The notes beneath the pieces are model-generated. The model ran no database searches, had not been told where the DNA came from, and saw only the letters and a program-made list of their open reading frames with translations. Below are positions 34,934 through 44,061 of a stretch of DNA of 64,000 nt, in pieces. A program made the translations under genes and the position numbers. Position 1 is the first letter of the stretch; the number at the start of each line of letters is the position of its first letter. The stretch is from Euryhalocaulis sp050486445 (GTDB taxonomy: Bacteria; Pseudomonadota; Alphaproteobacteria; Caulobacterales; Maricaulaceae): contig JBJHDH010000004.1 of assembly GCA_050486445.1 (NCBI GenBank), positions 1-64,000 of the forward strand. The letters are read 5' to 3'.

Positions 34934-37441
34934 TTACAGCGTCCATGGCGCGGTCCAGGGCATACCGTGGATCAACACCAGGCCAACCAGCCCGATCAGG
35001 GCGGTAAAAGAGGCGAACACGGCTGTCGCGCGCGCTTCCGCACACCGGGCGCGGGAAACATAGCCCGCGCGAGCGCGAGCAAGCGCATAGAGTGCATACA
35101 CCATCGTCAAGAATGTATGGAGCGCGCACCAGAGGGCCAGGAACACCGTTGCAGCGGCATAGGCATGACTCGTTGGCGGTGGAGCCAACCAAAGCGGAAC
35201 AGCGATGAAACCAGCCGTAGCCGCCGCGCTGGCCGCCGCCGTCACAATCCAGGTCGCATCCCGGCGTGCTGCGAGGTCTGCCGCGTTCGCCCGCTGCGCG
35301 GCATGCGCCGCCCCCGCCGCGATCAACAGACCCAGCGCGGCGATCGCGGGGCTGATCCAGTCCGGGGTTATCATCGCGGGCGGCGGCCAGTTCGGCGCGA
35401 TCACCCACAAGAACAGATAGCCGAAGACCAGCGTGGCGAAGAACGCGCCGCTTACCAAAACCAGGGTGAAGATCAGACCCCAGAAGGGCGGACTGCCGCC
35501 CGTCTCCCAGTGCGTCGGCAGGTCCAGTCCCAGCCCGGCGGGCAGCGCGCCTTCATCGCGCTGCGTTCCCTGTGTCCAGGCCCAGCGCAGCCCCATGCCG
35601 AGCACGGCGAACGCCCCGGCTATCGCCAGCCAGTAAAGCTGGAACAGCACCGAGAGGAAAAAAACGCCACAGGCGCCAGCTGTCAGAATCTGCGTCCAGC
35701 CTGGCCCGGTCATCACAATGATATGCTCGGCCCGGCCCGTGACCATCTCCAGACCCAGAGTCTCGCGCCAGCCCCGGCGCGGCTCCGCCAGATAGCCTTC
35801 GCCCATCGCCTGCTTGCGGGGAAAATCGGGATCGTCGGCCAACGGTTCGCGACTCGTCACCTCTGGCTGGCTGAGCAGATTATAGCTCGGCGGCGGGCTC
35901 GGCAGCGCCCATTCCAGTGTCGGCGCATGCCATTCATTATGTTTCGCTTTGCGCCCAAACCGGAGCTGCAAAAGAATGTCCGCTGCCAGCAACACAAAGC
36001 CTGCTGTCATGACAAACCCGCCCACTGAAGAGAGAAGATTCAACCAGCCCCAGCCGACCTCGGCCGGATAGGTGTAGATGCGTCTCGGCATGCCCAGGAG
36101 ACCGGTCAGATGCATCAGGAAAAATGTCACGTTGAAGCCGATGAAAATCAGCCAGAAAGCTGCCTTACCCATGTCGAACGTCGCCCTGCGTCCGGTCACT
36201 AGCGGCAGCCAGTAATAAAGCGCCGCCATCATCGGAAAGACGAACCCGCCGACCAGCACATAGTGCAGATGCGCAACAACGAAATGCGTGTCGTGAATTT
36301 GCCAGTTGAAAGGCACCAGCGCCACCATCACGCCGGTCAGCCCGCCGATCACGAAGATCGCGAAAAAGCCGAGTAGATACAGCATCGGCAATTCCAGCTT
36401 TGGCCGCCCGCGCAACAACGTCGCCAGCCATGCAAAAATCAGCACCGACATGGGAATCGCCACCAGCATCGAGGCGGCGGAAAAGAAGCTTTGCGCCAGA
36501 TGCGGGATGCCCACCGTGAACATATGGTGGACCCATAGACCGAAGCTGATAAAGGCCAGCGAGACGGTCGCCGCGACAATCCAGCTATAGCCAACAATCC
36601 GGGTCTGGGCGAACACGGGTAAGATGGTCGAAATCGCACCCGCCGCGGGCAGGAAGATGATGTAAACGTCGGGATGGCCGAACAGCCAGAACAGATGCTG
36701 CCACAACAGCGGATCGCCGCCGAGATTAGGGTCGAAGAACGGCCAGCCGAACGCCCGCTCGATCTCCAGCAGGATTGAAGCCAATATCAGCGGCGGAAAC
36801 CCGGCCAGGATCATTACCGCGGCGACAAGCAGCGCCCAGGCCATCAACGGCATCTTCGCCAGCGACATGCCGGGCGCCCGCATTTTCAGAACCGTCACTA
36901 CAATCTCGACCGCGGCGCAGATTGCTGAAATTTCGACAAAGGTGACGCCGAGCAGCCAGACATCGGCGCTGATCCCCGGCGTCCAGGGCCGCGATGTCAG
37001 CGGCGTGTACATAAACCAGCCGCCATCTGGCGCCACGCCTGCGAACATCGAAATCAGGATGATCGCGCCGCCAAAGGCGTAGCACCAATAACCAAACGCC
37101 CCCAGCCGGGGGAACGCCATGTCACGCGTGCCCAGAAGCTTGGGAAGAAAATAGATCGCCAGTCCCTCGATCAGCGGAATGGCGAACAGGAACATCATCA
37201 CCGTGCCGTGCATGGTGAAAATCTGATTGTAGATTTCCGGCCCCATAAAGGCGCTGTCCGGCGTGGCGAGTTGTGTGCGGATCAGCATCGCCAGAACGCC
37301 GCCGATAGCAAAATAGATCAGAGCCGTGACGATGAAGTAGAGGCCGACCTGGGAATGGTTGGTCGCCTTCAGCGCGCCGGTCCAGCCGGGCGGCGTACGC
37401 CATGCATATTCCAGCGCCTCGTGTCGTTCGGAGGGCGTCAT
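34934..37441 (-). CDS. Cytochrome c oxidase subunit I+III fusion
   Basis: An 835-aa haem-copper oxidase. Residues ~15-560 are subunit I with haem a ligands H78 and H393, haem a3 ligand H391, and CuB ligands H256 (cross-linked Tyr260), H305 and H306. Residues ~620-835 are a subunit III domain. Unusual positions relative to Paracoccus aa3 are D258 for Glu278, L334 for the K-channel Lys354 and G114 for Asn131, while D107 (Asp124) is kept. This is the CoxN-like fused type. The start at 37441 (MTPSERHEAL) overlaps the subunit II stop by ATGA; an in-frame start at 37552 is rejected. Confidence 0.93.
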   Translation of the reverse strand: MTPSERHEALEYAWRTPPGWTGALKATNHSQVGLYFIVTALIYFAIGGVLAMLIRTQLATPDSAFMGPEIYNQIFTMHGTVMMFLFAIPLIEGLAIYFLPKLLGTRDMAFPRLGAFGYWCYAFGGAIILISMFAGVAPDGGWFMYTPLTSRPWTPGISADVWLLGVTFVEISAICAAVEIVVTVLKMRAPGMSLAKMPLMAWALLVAAVMILAGFPPLILASILLEIERAFGWPFFDPNLGGDPLLWQHLFWLFGHPDVYIIFLPAAGAISTILPVFAQTRIVGYSWIVAATVSLAFISFGLWVHHMFTVGIPHLAQSFFSAASMLVAIPMSVLIFAWLATLLRGRPKLELPMLYLLGFFAIFVIGGLTGVMVALVPFNWQIHDTHFVVAHLHYVLVGGFVFPMMAALYYWLPLVTGRRATFDMGKAAFWLIFIGFNVTFFLMHLTGLLGMPRRIYTYPAEVGWGWLNLLSSVGGFVMTAGFVLLAADILLQLRFGRKAKHNEWHAPTLEWALPSPPPSYNLLSQPEVTSREPLADDPDFPRKQAMGEGYLAEPRRGWRETLGLEMVTGRAEHIIVMTGPGWTQILTAGACGVFFLSVLFQLYWLAIAGAFAVLGMGLRWAWTQGTQRDEGALPAGLGLDLPTHWETGGSPPFWGLIFTLVLVSGAFFATLVFGYLFLWVIAPNWPPPAMITPDWISPAIAALGLLIAAGAAHAAQRANAADLAARRDATWIVTAAASAAATAGFIAVPLWLAPPPTSHAYAAATVFLALWCALHTFLTMVYALYALARARAGYVSRARCAEARATAVFASFTALIGLVGLVLIHGMPWTAPWTL

Positions 37442-38118
37442 GGCGCGCCTCCAGCGCCATCCTGCGCCAGAGCGGTCGAGACCGCTTCGGGCGCGTGCGC
37501 GTACAGGGTGAAAAACATATCGGCGTGCAGCAGACCGCAAAATTCGGCGCATTGCCCCGGATAGGCGCCGGGACGGTCGGCGCGGAGGCGCATCACGGTT
37601 TCACGGCCTGGAATGGCGTCGATCTTCCCTGCCAGACGCGGAACCCAGAAGCTGTGAATCACATCCTCGCTGCGTACGATCACATTCACGGGCTGGCCGG
37701 CAGGGATGTGCATTTCATTGATACGAATCGAGCCATCTGGATGAACAAAAACCCATTCCCATTGGCGGCCTATTGCCTGCACCGTATAGACTGGCTCGCC
37801 AGTGGGCAGCGGAAGCAGAGCTTCGCCGTCACGCAAGCCGTAAACCAGCAGCGCCACCAGAACCACAATGGGAAAAACCAGCCCACCGCCCCAGAGTATC
37901 GTGCGGTCCGGGATGTCGCGGCCGCGCCGTTCCTGCTTGAAGGCGTAAATCGCCAGCGCCATCACGAAGGCGAAGATCACCGTCGCACCAGCCAGCATCA
38001 CCCACCATATCAAGGCGATGCGCTCCGCCGCCGGCCCTGCCGGATCGAGTGTGGAAAGCGGCCCGGCGCAGGCCGCAAGACAGAAGCCCGCGCCGGAAGC
38101 CAACACCGGCGCGCGCAT
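37438..38118 (-). CDS. Cytochrome c oxidase subunit II (lipoprotein)
   Basis: A 226-aa subunit II. The chosen start at 38118 (MRAPVLA) gives a lipobox CLAAC (C17), then two helices (~35-60, ~75-97) and the periplasmic CuA domain. All CuA ligands are present: His in VIHSFWVP, then GQCAEFCGLLHADMFF with Cys, Glu, Cys, His and Met. It lacks the fused cytochrome c domain of caa3 enzymes, so a separate cytochrome c must donate electrons. Longer in-frame starts exist upstream but would remove the lipoprotein signal. It overlaps the I+III gene by ATGA. Confidence 0.9.
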   Translation of the reverse strand: MRAPVLASGAGFCLAACAGPLSTLDPAGPAAERIALIWWVMLAGATVIFAFVMALAIYAFKQERRGRDIPDRTILWGGGLVFPIVVLVALLVYGLRDGEALLPLPTGEPVYTVQAIGRQWEWVFVHPDGSIRINEMHIPAGQPVNVIVRSEDVIHSFWVPRLAGKIDAIPGRETVMRLRADRPGAYPGQCAEFCGLLHADMFFTLYAHAPEAVSTALAQDGAGGAP

Positions 38119-38205
38119 GGCCTGGCTGAATCGACGAAACCGGCTGAACCGAACCGCGTGCCCGAACGTTGCCGAATTGCCGTTCAATTCCGAGGATTCC
38201 CGCTC

Positions 38206-38712
38206 ATGGCGCGACAGCCCCCCGCTCAGGAAACCGCCTATCACGATCCTGGCCATCAGGATGTTGCTTCGCGAGTTGCGCTGGCGGGTCACCCCATTCA
38301 CGCCATGATGGTGACCTTTCCCATCGCGCTGGTGTTCGCCACGCTGGGCGCCGACGTGCTCTATTGGTGGACGGCCGATCCATTTTTCGCCCGCGCAGCC
38401 CGGTGGGGCGCCGGCTCCGGCTTCCTGATGGGCGTCGCAGCGGGCCTGGTCGGCGCCGTGGAGCTTCTTCTGGTTCCCGGCGTGCGCAAGCGCAGCGCAA
38501 GCTGGAGTCATTTCGTCACCGCGATGGTGCTGCTCGCCCTTCTGGGCGCAAATTGGACTCTGCGGTTTGGCGATTTTGAGGGCGCAGTTCTGCCCTGGGG
38601 CCTGCTGCTGTCGCTGCTGTCGGCGCCCGTGGTCATCATGGCCGGCTGGATCGGAGGAAAACTGGTGTTCGAGCATCAGGTTGGTGTGCTCCTGGCCGAG
38701 GACAAAAGTTGA
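38206..38712 (+). CDS. DUF2231 membrane protein
   Basis: A 168-aa protein with a polar N terminus (~1-25) and four hydrophobic helices. HPIHAMMVTFPIAL at ~29-42 is the DUF2231 signature. Members are thought to be haem-associated or redox membrane proteins, but the function is not established. The start at 38206 follows GAGGA. It is divergent from subunit II, and its 3' end overlaps the CopD-like gene on the other strand by 37 bp, an unusual convergent overlap. Confidence 0.8.
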   Translation: MARQPPAQETAYHDPGHQDVASRVALAGHPIHAMMVTFPIALVFATLGADVLYWWTADPFFARAARWGAGSGFLMGVAAGLVGAVELLLVPGVRKRSASWSHFVTAMVLLALLGANWTLRFGDFEGAVLPWGLLLSLLSAPVVIMAGWIGGKLVFEHQVGVLLAEDKS

Positions 38713-39173
38713 TGCGCGCCGGGCGTCAGCAACCAGTTCGGAAACACATCATTTGGAACCGTGGGCTTGGCCAGCGCCAGCATCAGCACGCCCGTGATCA
38801 GAACGCCCGCGACGCCGATGCGGTAGCCTGACTTTCTGGGCCTCATCTCATCATCCGGGTTTGAGAGCCGCATGATGTGGCCGCCCAGTTCGGCATGCAG
38901 CACGGCCATGCCGGCGACCAGCGCCAGTTTCGGCGCCATCCAGTCCACCGCCACATTGGTCATGAAGATCAGGATCATGCCCGTGCCGATGGAGGTCACC
39001 GCGGCGGGTGAGACCACCACCGTGAAGCTGAACCTGGTCAGCCGGCGCAGGCGCTCAAAACCCCGGCGCCGCGCGCGTGGCCCATGCCGGGCCAGCAGCA
39101 CTGGAATCATTACAAGGCCCGCGGACCATGCGGTGAGGCCGATAATGTGCAGCGCCTTAATAAAGGTCAGCAT
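38676..39173 (-). CDS. CopD/HemJ-like four-helix membrane protein
   Basis: A 165-aa integral membrane protein beginning MLTFIKALHIIGLTAWSAGL, an N-terminal helix pattern (K-x-L-H-x-x-x-x-x-x-W) shared by CopD- and HemJ-like membrane proteins. A second conserved-looking His occurs in VLHAELGGHIMRL. It follows ctaG with a one-base TGATG overlap, so it is probably involved in copper or haem delivery to the oxidase. The exact family is unresolved. Confidence 0.7.
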   Translation of the reverse strand: MLTFIKALHIIGLTAWSAGLVMIPVLLARHGPRARRRGFERLRRLTRFSFTVVVSPAAVTSIGTGMILIFMTNVAVDWMAPKLALVAGMAVLHAELGGHIMRLSNPDDEMRPRKSGYRIGVAGVLITGVLMLALAKPTVPNDVFPNWLLTPGAHQLLSSARSTPT

Positions 39174-39943
39174 CAGGGCCGCGCATCCTGGCCGTCCGTG
39201 TCCAGCCAGCGCATCAGACCGATCAACGCGATGACGGCGTAAGGCGCGGCAGAGGGAACCCACATGATGAGCCCTGCCAGTTGCTGATCGGCTAACGGCG
39301 TCAGTCCCCAGAGAAACGGCGCAACGGCGTGTGGATCATAGAGGGGCTGCGGCGCAAATGTGATGAGCGCGCCCAGAAGGCCCATCTGCCCCACGGTAGC
39401 GGCCAGCCCCGCCAGCGCGCCCGGACTGGCCAGCCCCCGGCCCAGCGCCGCGATCCATAACAGCAGCGCCGCGCCCAGCAGGGCGATGGTGGCGGTCCAA
39501 TAGGCGGCGTCGCTGGACAGAATCCAAGAATACAGCCCTGGCGCATGCCAGAGCCACAGGATGACGGCATTGAGCATGGCCGCGCCGCCCAGCGGAATCC
39601 GCCGCGCCAGACGCCGCAGCGCGTGGCGTGGCAGCGCGGCGGCCATCAGCGGCGCGGCGATGGCGATCAGCACAAGATGATGCGCAGCGCGCGCCGAAAA
39701 CAGGGATGAGGCGGCGGCGCACAGCGGGGAGACGAAGGCGACCAGCAAGGCGGCCAGCGCCGCGGCGGCGAAGCCGGATTCCTGCCGGGTTCGCATACCC
39801 CGCGTCCACATCAGCCAGGCAGTAGCAACAGCCAGCAGGGCAAGCAGCAACAATGGGTCCAGATTCCATCGGCTCCAGAGGCCCTCCGCACCCATTGGCG
39901 GTCCGCAATAGGGGACGCCGCTCCACAAGCTCGTTGCTGGCAC
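39173..39943 (-). CDS. ctaG: Cytochrome c oxidase assembly factor CtaG (caa3 type)
   Basis: A 256-aa polytopic protein of the Caa3_CtaG family, needed for copper insertion in oxidases of this type. Motifs include SARAAHHLVLIAIAAPLMA and LWHAPGLYSWIL with conserved His residues, and six or seven helices. The GTG start at 39943 has a good ribosome site (GTGAGG); an ATG at 39895 lacks one. It is upstream of the CopD-like gene and near the oxidase subunits, separated from them by the opposite-strand DUF2231 gene. Confidence 0.85.
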   Translation of the reverse strand: MPATSLWSGVPYCGPPMGAEGLWSRWNLDPLLLLALLAVATAWLMWTRGMRTRQESGFAAAALAALLVAFVSPLCAAASSLFSARAAHHLVLIAIAAPLMAAALPRHALRRLARRIPLGGAAMLNAVILWLWHAPGLYSWILSSDAAYWTATIALLGAALLLWIAALGRGLASPGALAGLAATVGQMGLLGALITFAPQPLYDPHAVAPFLWGLTPLADQQLAGLIMWVPSAAPYAVIALIGLMRWLDTDGQDARP

Positions 39944-40068
39944 GGTTTCGCCTCACCCTTGCCCGGTAGATAAATCCGGACGGGCGGGAAAAGTTCGCCC
40001 GGACAGGCGAAAATCGGAGTCAGACGCGCTGAAACCCCTTCAAAGCACTGTCAGGGAAGACGCCCCGG

Positions 40069-41682
40069 TCAGAGGTCGCGCGCGGCCGCCTCGGCGATGG
40101 CCGCTTCAAGCAGCGCGATGGTGGCTTCGCGATTGGGCCCGCCGTCCGGGGCCCGGGGCCCGCCCCCTGCGGAGCCCGCGCCGACCAGGCGCATTGCTTC
40201 GTCCAACGCAGTACTTCCTTCTGCGTCACGGATCGTGGGATCCGCGCCGCGCTCCAGCATCCGCGCCACCAGCCGGTCATAACCAAGCGCGGCGGCGCCG
40301 AACAACGCCGTCTGGCCTTCCCGGTCACGGCCCTGCACATAGGCCTGGAGCGTCGCAGTGTGCGTGCGGCTGTCGGTAATCTGGATGTTGATATCAGCTC
40401 CGGCGTCCAAAAGCATATCGACCGTGCGCAGGGCGCGGGCTTGTGCGTCGCCGCCTCCACCGCCTCCACCACCACCGCCAGCCGGGCCGGCCGTTCCCGA
40501 CACGCCCGCCGCCGCCATCAGCGGCGTGATCTGGAAAACATTGGGCAGGTCCACCTCGGCCCCGTGCGCCAGCAGCATCTCGATCGCCTCATGATCGTGG
40601 CTGAGCACGGCGCGGAAGAGCGGTCCCGTGCCGCCACGCATCATATAGTCGCCAAAGCGGCCCCGGCCCGCGCCATTGGGACGCTTCTGGGTGAGCTGGT
40701 GATTCACATTAACGCCGGCATTCAGCAGCCGGTGGACCACATCCATCGCCGTGATGTCGATGGGATCGCGCGGCGCGGCGGCGCCGCCGAACCCGGCGAA
40801 TCCGCCCGGAGTGAACGTATTCATATCGACTGCGACATAGATCGGCGTGCGGCCATACATGTCCCAGACATGGATGTTCGCGCCCTGGTCCATCAGATAC
40901 ATCGCAATGTCGAAGCTTCTGTTGTCCAGCGCGTTGATCAGTGGCGTAACCCCGTCCGGGTTTGGCCGGTTCACGTCCGCGCCCGCCTCAACAATGGCCA
41001 CCGCGCAGCGATAACAGCCTGACCGCGCAGCATAGAGCAACGCCGTGAGCCCGCCCGTGGCGCGGTACTGCGCCCGCGGCTCTGAAGTCATCTGGCGCGG
41101 CCAGTCGTCATGCTTTGCGCGTATGGAAACGTCGGCGCCCCGCGCGATCAGCAGCTCCGCCACATCCGGGTGATTTTCCGAAACGGCCCACATCAGCGCC
41201 GTCTGCCCGCGGAACGTCTCGACAGCGTTCACGTCTGCGCCCTTGTCGAGCAGCATGCGCGCAATTTCTTCCGACCCGATAAAGGAAGCCAGCATCAGGG
41301 CTGTCTGATTGTCCTGGTTAGGCGAGTTCGGGTCCGCCCCGCCGTCCAGCAGCATCCGCACCAGATCGGCATCGCCCAGCTTGACCGCCTCGGTCAGCGG
41401 CGTGGAGCCGAAATTGTTGGTGACATCGGCCTTTGCCCCGGCGTCCAGCAGTGCGCCCACCAGTTCATGATCGACCCGATAGGTCGCCCAATGCAGCACG
41501 GTAGAGCCATCCGGCTCAGCCTCGTTGATCTCGATATCCGGCGAGGTGATCGCGGCCAGCACGGCCTCGCGATTGCCTGCTTTCAGCAGGCTGATGAGCG
41601 TATCCTGCGCCGCCGCTATTGCCGGAAACACGGCTGTCCCGAGCGACAGCACAGCAGCCGCGGCGACCCTCAAACCTCTCAT
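40069..41682 (-). CDS. Exported ankyrin-repeat protein
   Basis: A 537-aa protein with a signal peptide ending AIAAAQ (~26) and about ten ankyrin repeats (TPLTEAVKLGDADLVRMLLDGGADPN, shown only in part as G-D-A-D-L-V-x-x-L-L-D-x-G-A-D). A run of ten glycines interrupts the repeats near residue 450. Two cysteines (GCYRC) occur mid-protein. Ankyrin repeats mediate protein contacts; export to the periplasm is less usual. The start at 41682 follows GGGAGAG and begins the signal peptide; 41826 in frame is rejected. Last gene of the DUF1592/DUF1552/MBL module, 28 bp after the MBL gene. Confidence 0.85.
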   Translation of the reverse strand: MRGLRVAAAAVLSLGTAVFPAIAAAQDTLISLLKAGNREAVLAAITSPDIEINEAEPDGSTVLHWATYRVDHELVGALLDAGAKADVTNNFGSTPLTEAVKLGDADLVRMLLDGGADPNSPNQDNQTALMLASFIGSEEIARMLLDKGADVNAVETFRGQTALMWAVSENHPDVAELLIARGADVSIRAKHDDWPRQMTSEPRAQYRATGGLTALLYAARSGCYRCAVAIVEAGADVNRPNPDGVTPLINALDNRSFDIAMYLMDQGANIHVWDMYGRTPIYVAVDMNTFTPGGFAGFGGAAAPRDPIDITAMDVVHRLLNAGVNVNHQLTQKRPNGAGRGRFGDYMMRGGTGPLFRAVLSHDHEAIEMLLAHGAEVDLPNVFQITPLMAAAGVSGTAGPAGGGGGGGGGGDAQARALRTVDMLLDAGADINIQITDSRTHTATLQAYVQGRDREGQTALFGAAALGYDRLVARMLERGADPTIRDAEGSTALDEAMRLVGAGSAGGGPRAPDGGPNREATIALLEAAIAEAAARDL

Positions 41683-41710
41683 GCGGCTCTCCCGAATGCG
41701 GCTGCGCATC

Positions 41711-42640
41711 TCAGACAATGTCCGCGCCGATATTGGTGTAGTGGGCCCACAGCCCTTTGCTGACGTCGTAGAGGAAGCGGTACGGATCGTCGAAACGGCG
41801 ATCCACCTCGTCCAGCACGCCCACATTCAACATGTCCTGCGCGCTGTGACCATCGCGGATCAGCTCCCGCGTCCGCTCATACAGATGGAACAGCATGTCA
41901 CGCTCGGCCTGAAGCTCGGCGCGATTCATCACCGGGCCATATGAAGGCACAATCAGCGTCTCGCTGTTCGCAAGTTCGAGCAATTTGTCCATTGCATCGA
42001 CCCGCCCGCCGAGCCAGCCCCCCGCATACCAGTCAAAGATCGGATCACGCTCCGGCGAGGCCACATCGCCCGCGGCAAGAACATTGGAGTCGCGGAAAAA
42101 CACATAGGCGTCACCGCGCGTATGCGCCTCCAGCAAATAGCCATAATCGACACTTTCCGCGCCCGCGGTCATCTCTCCCCGCAGGCGGAACGTCTCGGTC
42201 GGCCATGCCGCTTCCGGCTGCGCCTTTTCCCAGCGGTCCTCGGTCGGCACGTAATAATCCGTCGCCAGCCAGTCGCGTGTGATCGTGTGGGCGTGAATGG
42301 CCGCGCCGGCGCGGCCGAACAGTTCGTTCCCGCCCGTCTGATCGGCATGATAGTGCGTATTGAACAGCGTATGCACACGTTCATCGCCCAGCGCGGCGCG
42401 CACGCCGCGCGCCATATCCGCCGCGCCGCTGTCGACCAGCATGAAGCCATTGCCCGTGGACAGCGCCACCACATTGCCCGGCGCGCCGGTAATCAGGGCC
42501 ACCCGGTCGGTCAGGCTTTGCGCCGGCAACGGCGCCGATCCGCGCGAACAGCCCGCAAGCCCCCCCAGCAGCGGCGCGGCCGTCAGGCCCGCGAGCCCGC
42601 CCAGCCCCTTCAGCACGCTCCTGCGATCGGTCGTCTTCAT
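41711..42640 (-). CDS. Tat-exported lipoprotein, metallo-beta-lactamase fold
   Basis: A 309-aa protein with twin-arginine signal (DRRSVLKG) and lipobox LAGC (C31). The MBL-fold metal motif reads THYHADQTGG (H96, H98, D100, Q101): the final His of HxHxDH is Gln. The remaining ligands are plausible (H173 in EAHTRGD, D192 in AAGD). The altered motif suggests a changed metal site or a non-hydrolytic role. Substrate unknown; such proteins in this setting could act on esters or lactones. It is 21 bp after the DUF1552 gene. Confidence 0.85.
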   Translation of the reverse strand: MKTTDRRSVLKGLGGLAGLTAAPLLGGLAGCSRGSAPLPAQSLTDRVALITGAPGNVVALSTGNGFMLVDSGAADMARGVRAALGDERVHTLFNTHYHADQTGGNELFGRAGAAIHAHTITRDWLATDYYVPTEDRWEKAQPEAAWPTETFRLRGEMTAGAESVDYGYLLEAHTRGDAYVFFRDSNVLAAGDVASPERDPIFDWYAGGWLGGRVDAMDKLLELANSETLIVPSYGPVMNRAELQAERDMLFHLYERTRELIRDGHSAQDMLNVGVLDEVDRRFDDPYRFLYDVSKGLWAHYTNIGADIV

Positions 42641-42661
42641 GTCCTGTTTCCGCTATCCGGC

Positions 42662-44011
42662 TCAAACCCCGGAGATGAGGCCGGTGCTGTTGGCGAAGCT
42701 CGTCTGCTCGATGCCCAGCTTGTTCAGCATCGTCAGATGCACATTGGCCAGCGGCGTGCGGCCGGGCGGCGTGACCACGCGTCCGCCCTGATGCGCGCCA
42801 TTGGCGCCGCCGACCCAGATATTGGGCAGCGGGTAATTATCGTGCTGATTGCTGTTGCTCATATTCGACCCGTAGAGGAAGAACGAATGATCGAGCAGGC
42901 TGCCGTCACCATCCGGCGTGGACGCCATCTTGTCGATAAATTCCGCGAAGCGCTGCACATGATAGCGCTGGATGATCGTCAGACGGCGAATCCGCTCCAG
43001 GTCATTGGTGTGATGGCTGACCGGGTGGAACGAGTCTGGCACGCCAACATGGTTGTAGGTGCGGTTGGTGCCCTCCGCGACCATTACATAGGATGCAATC
43101 CGCGTCAGATCGGCCTGATAGGCCAGCGCAATCAGGTCGAACATCATCTTGACCTGTTCGTCGAAGTCCTCAAACACGCCGACCGGCGCATTCGGCACCT
43201 CAACGCCCGAAAGATCGCGTGAATCAGCCATTTCCAGCCGTCGCTCGATCTCGCGCACATTCTCCAGATAGTTGGAAAGCGCCACCCGGTCGCTCGCGCC
43301 AAGCTCGGCGCGCAACGAAGATGTACGGTCGGCGATCATGTCCAGCAGGCTGCCGGTCTTGCGCACCAGTGCCTCACGTTCTTCCGCCGTATCGCCCTCG
43401 CCCATAAGCTGCACAAACACCTTGCGCGGATTATACTCCATCGGCAGCGGCGAGTTGGGGCCGGAATAGGAGAGCGTGGAAGCGTAGTAACAGCCCGCGC
43501 CGCCGCAGGCCGCCACCTGAATCGTGGTTTCGGAACAGACTTCCAGCGAGGGGAGAGCCGTCTCCTGCCCCAGACGCTGGGCGATGATCTGGTCGAGCGT
43601 GATCGCCATATGCGCGCCGCGCGCGCCAGTGTCGGGCCGCACGCAGGATAGCCATGTGGCAGGGTTCAGCGTGTGCACAGACCCCAACGCAGCGACGTTT
43701 TCGAGATTCTCGAACGTCGTGACGTAGTTCTTGTAAGGCTCCAGCGGCTCAAGAATATGGCCCAGCCTGAAGTCCGCGCCAGCCCCGGTCGATGTCCAAG
43801 CGTCAACATCCCTGCCGTGGGGCGTATTGTTCATAATCGCCCCGTGCGGAATGTAGAAAAATCCCGTACGGATTTTCGGCGCGGCCGCGGTATTGGCCAG
43901 CGCCGTGCCCGCCGGAACCATCGCTTCCAGAAACGGCAGGCCAAGCGCAACGGCGCCACCCCGCAGCAGCGTACGGCGGGAGAGATGCTTCTTTCTCAGA
44001 ATCATCGCCAT
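42662..44011 (-). CDS. Tat-exported DUF1552 protein
   Basis: A 449-aa DUF1552 family member with a Tat signal (SRRTLLRGGAVALGLPFLEAM). Family features include FFYIPHGAIMN and the HTLNPATWLSC region. DUF1552 proteins nearly always occur beside DUF1592-type cytochrome proteins, in planctomycetes and some proteobacteria, and their function is unknown. The start at 44011 follows GGAAAG and begins the Tat signal. It is 50 bp downstream of the DUF1592 gene. Confidence 0.9.
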   Translation of the reverse strand: MAMILRKKHLSRRTLLRGGAVALGLPFLEAMVPAGTALANTAAAPKIRTGFFYIPHGAIMNNTPHGRDVDAWTSTGAGADFRLGHILEPLEPYKNYVTTFENLENVAALGSVHTLNPATWLSCVRPDTGARGAHMAITLDQIIAQRLGQETALPSLEVCSETTIQVAACGGAGCYYASTLSYSGPNSPLPMEYNPRKVFVQLMGEGDTAEEREALVRKTGSLLDMIADRTSSLRAELGASDRVALSNYLENVREIERRLEMADSRDLSGVEVPNAPVGVFEDFDEQVKMMFDLIALAYQADLTRIASYVMVAEGTNRTYNHVGVPDSFHPVSHHTNDLERIRRLTIIQRYHVQRFAEFIDKMASTPDGDGSLLDHSFFLYGSNMSNSNQHDNYPLPNIWVGGANGAHQGGRVVTPPGRTPLANVHLTMLNKLGIEQTSFANSTGLISGV

Positions 44012-44061
44012 CGTCTTTCCTCCGCTCTTTCTTCGGCCTGTTCGCCTTCGCGCCACGCCGC

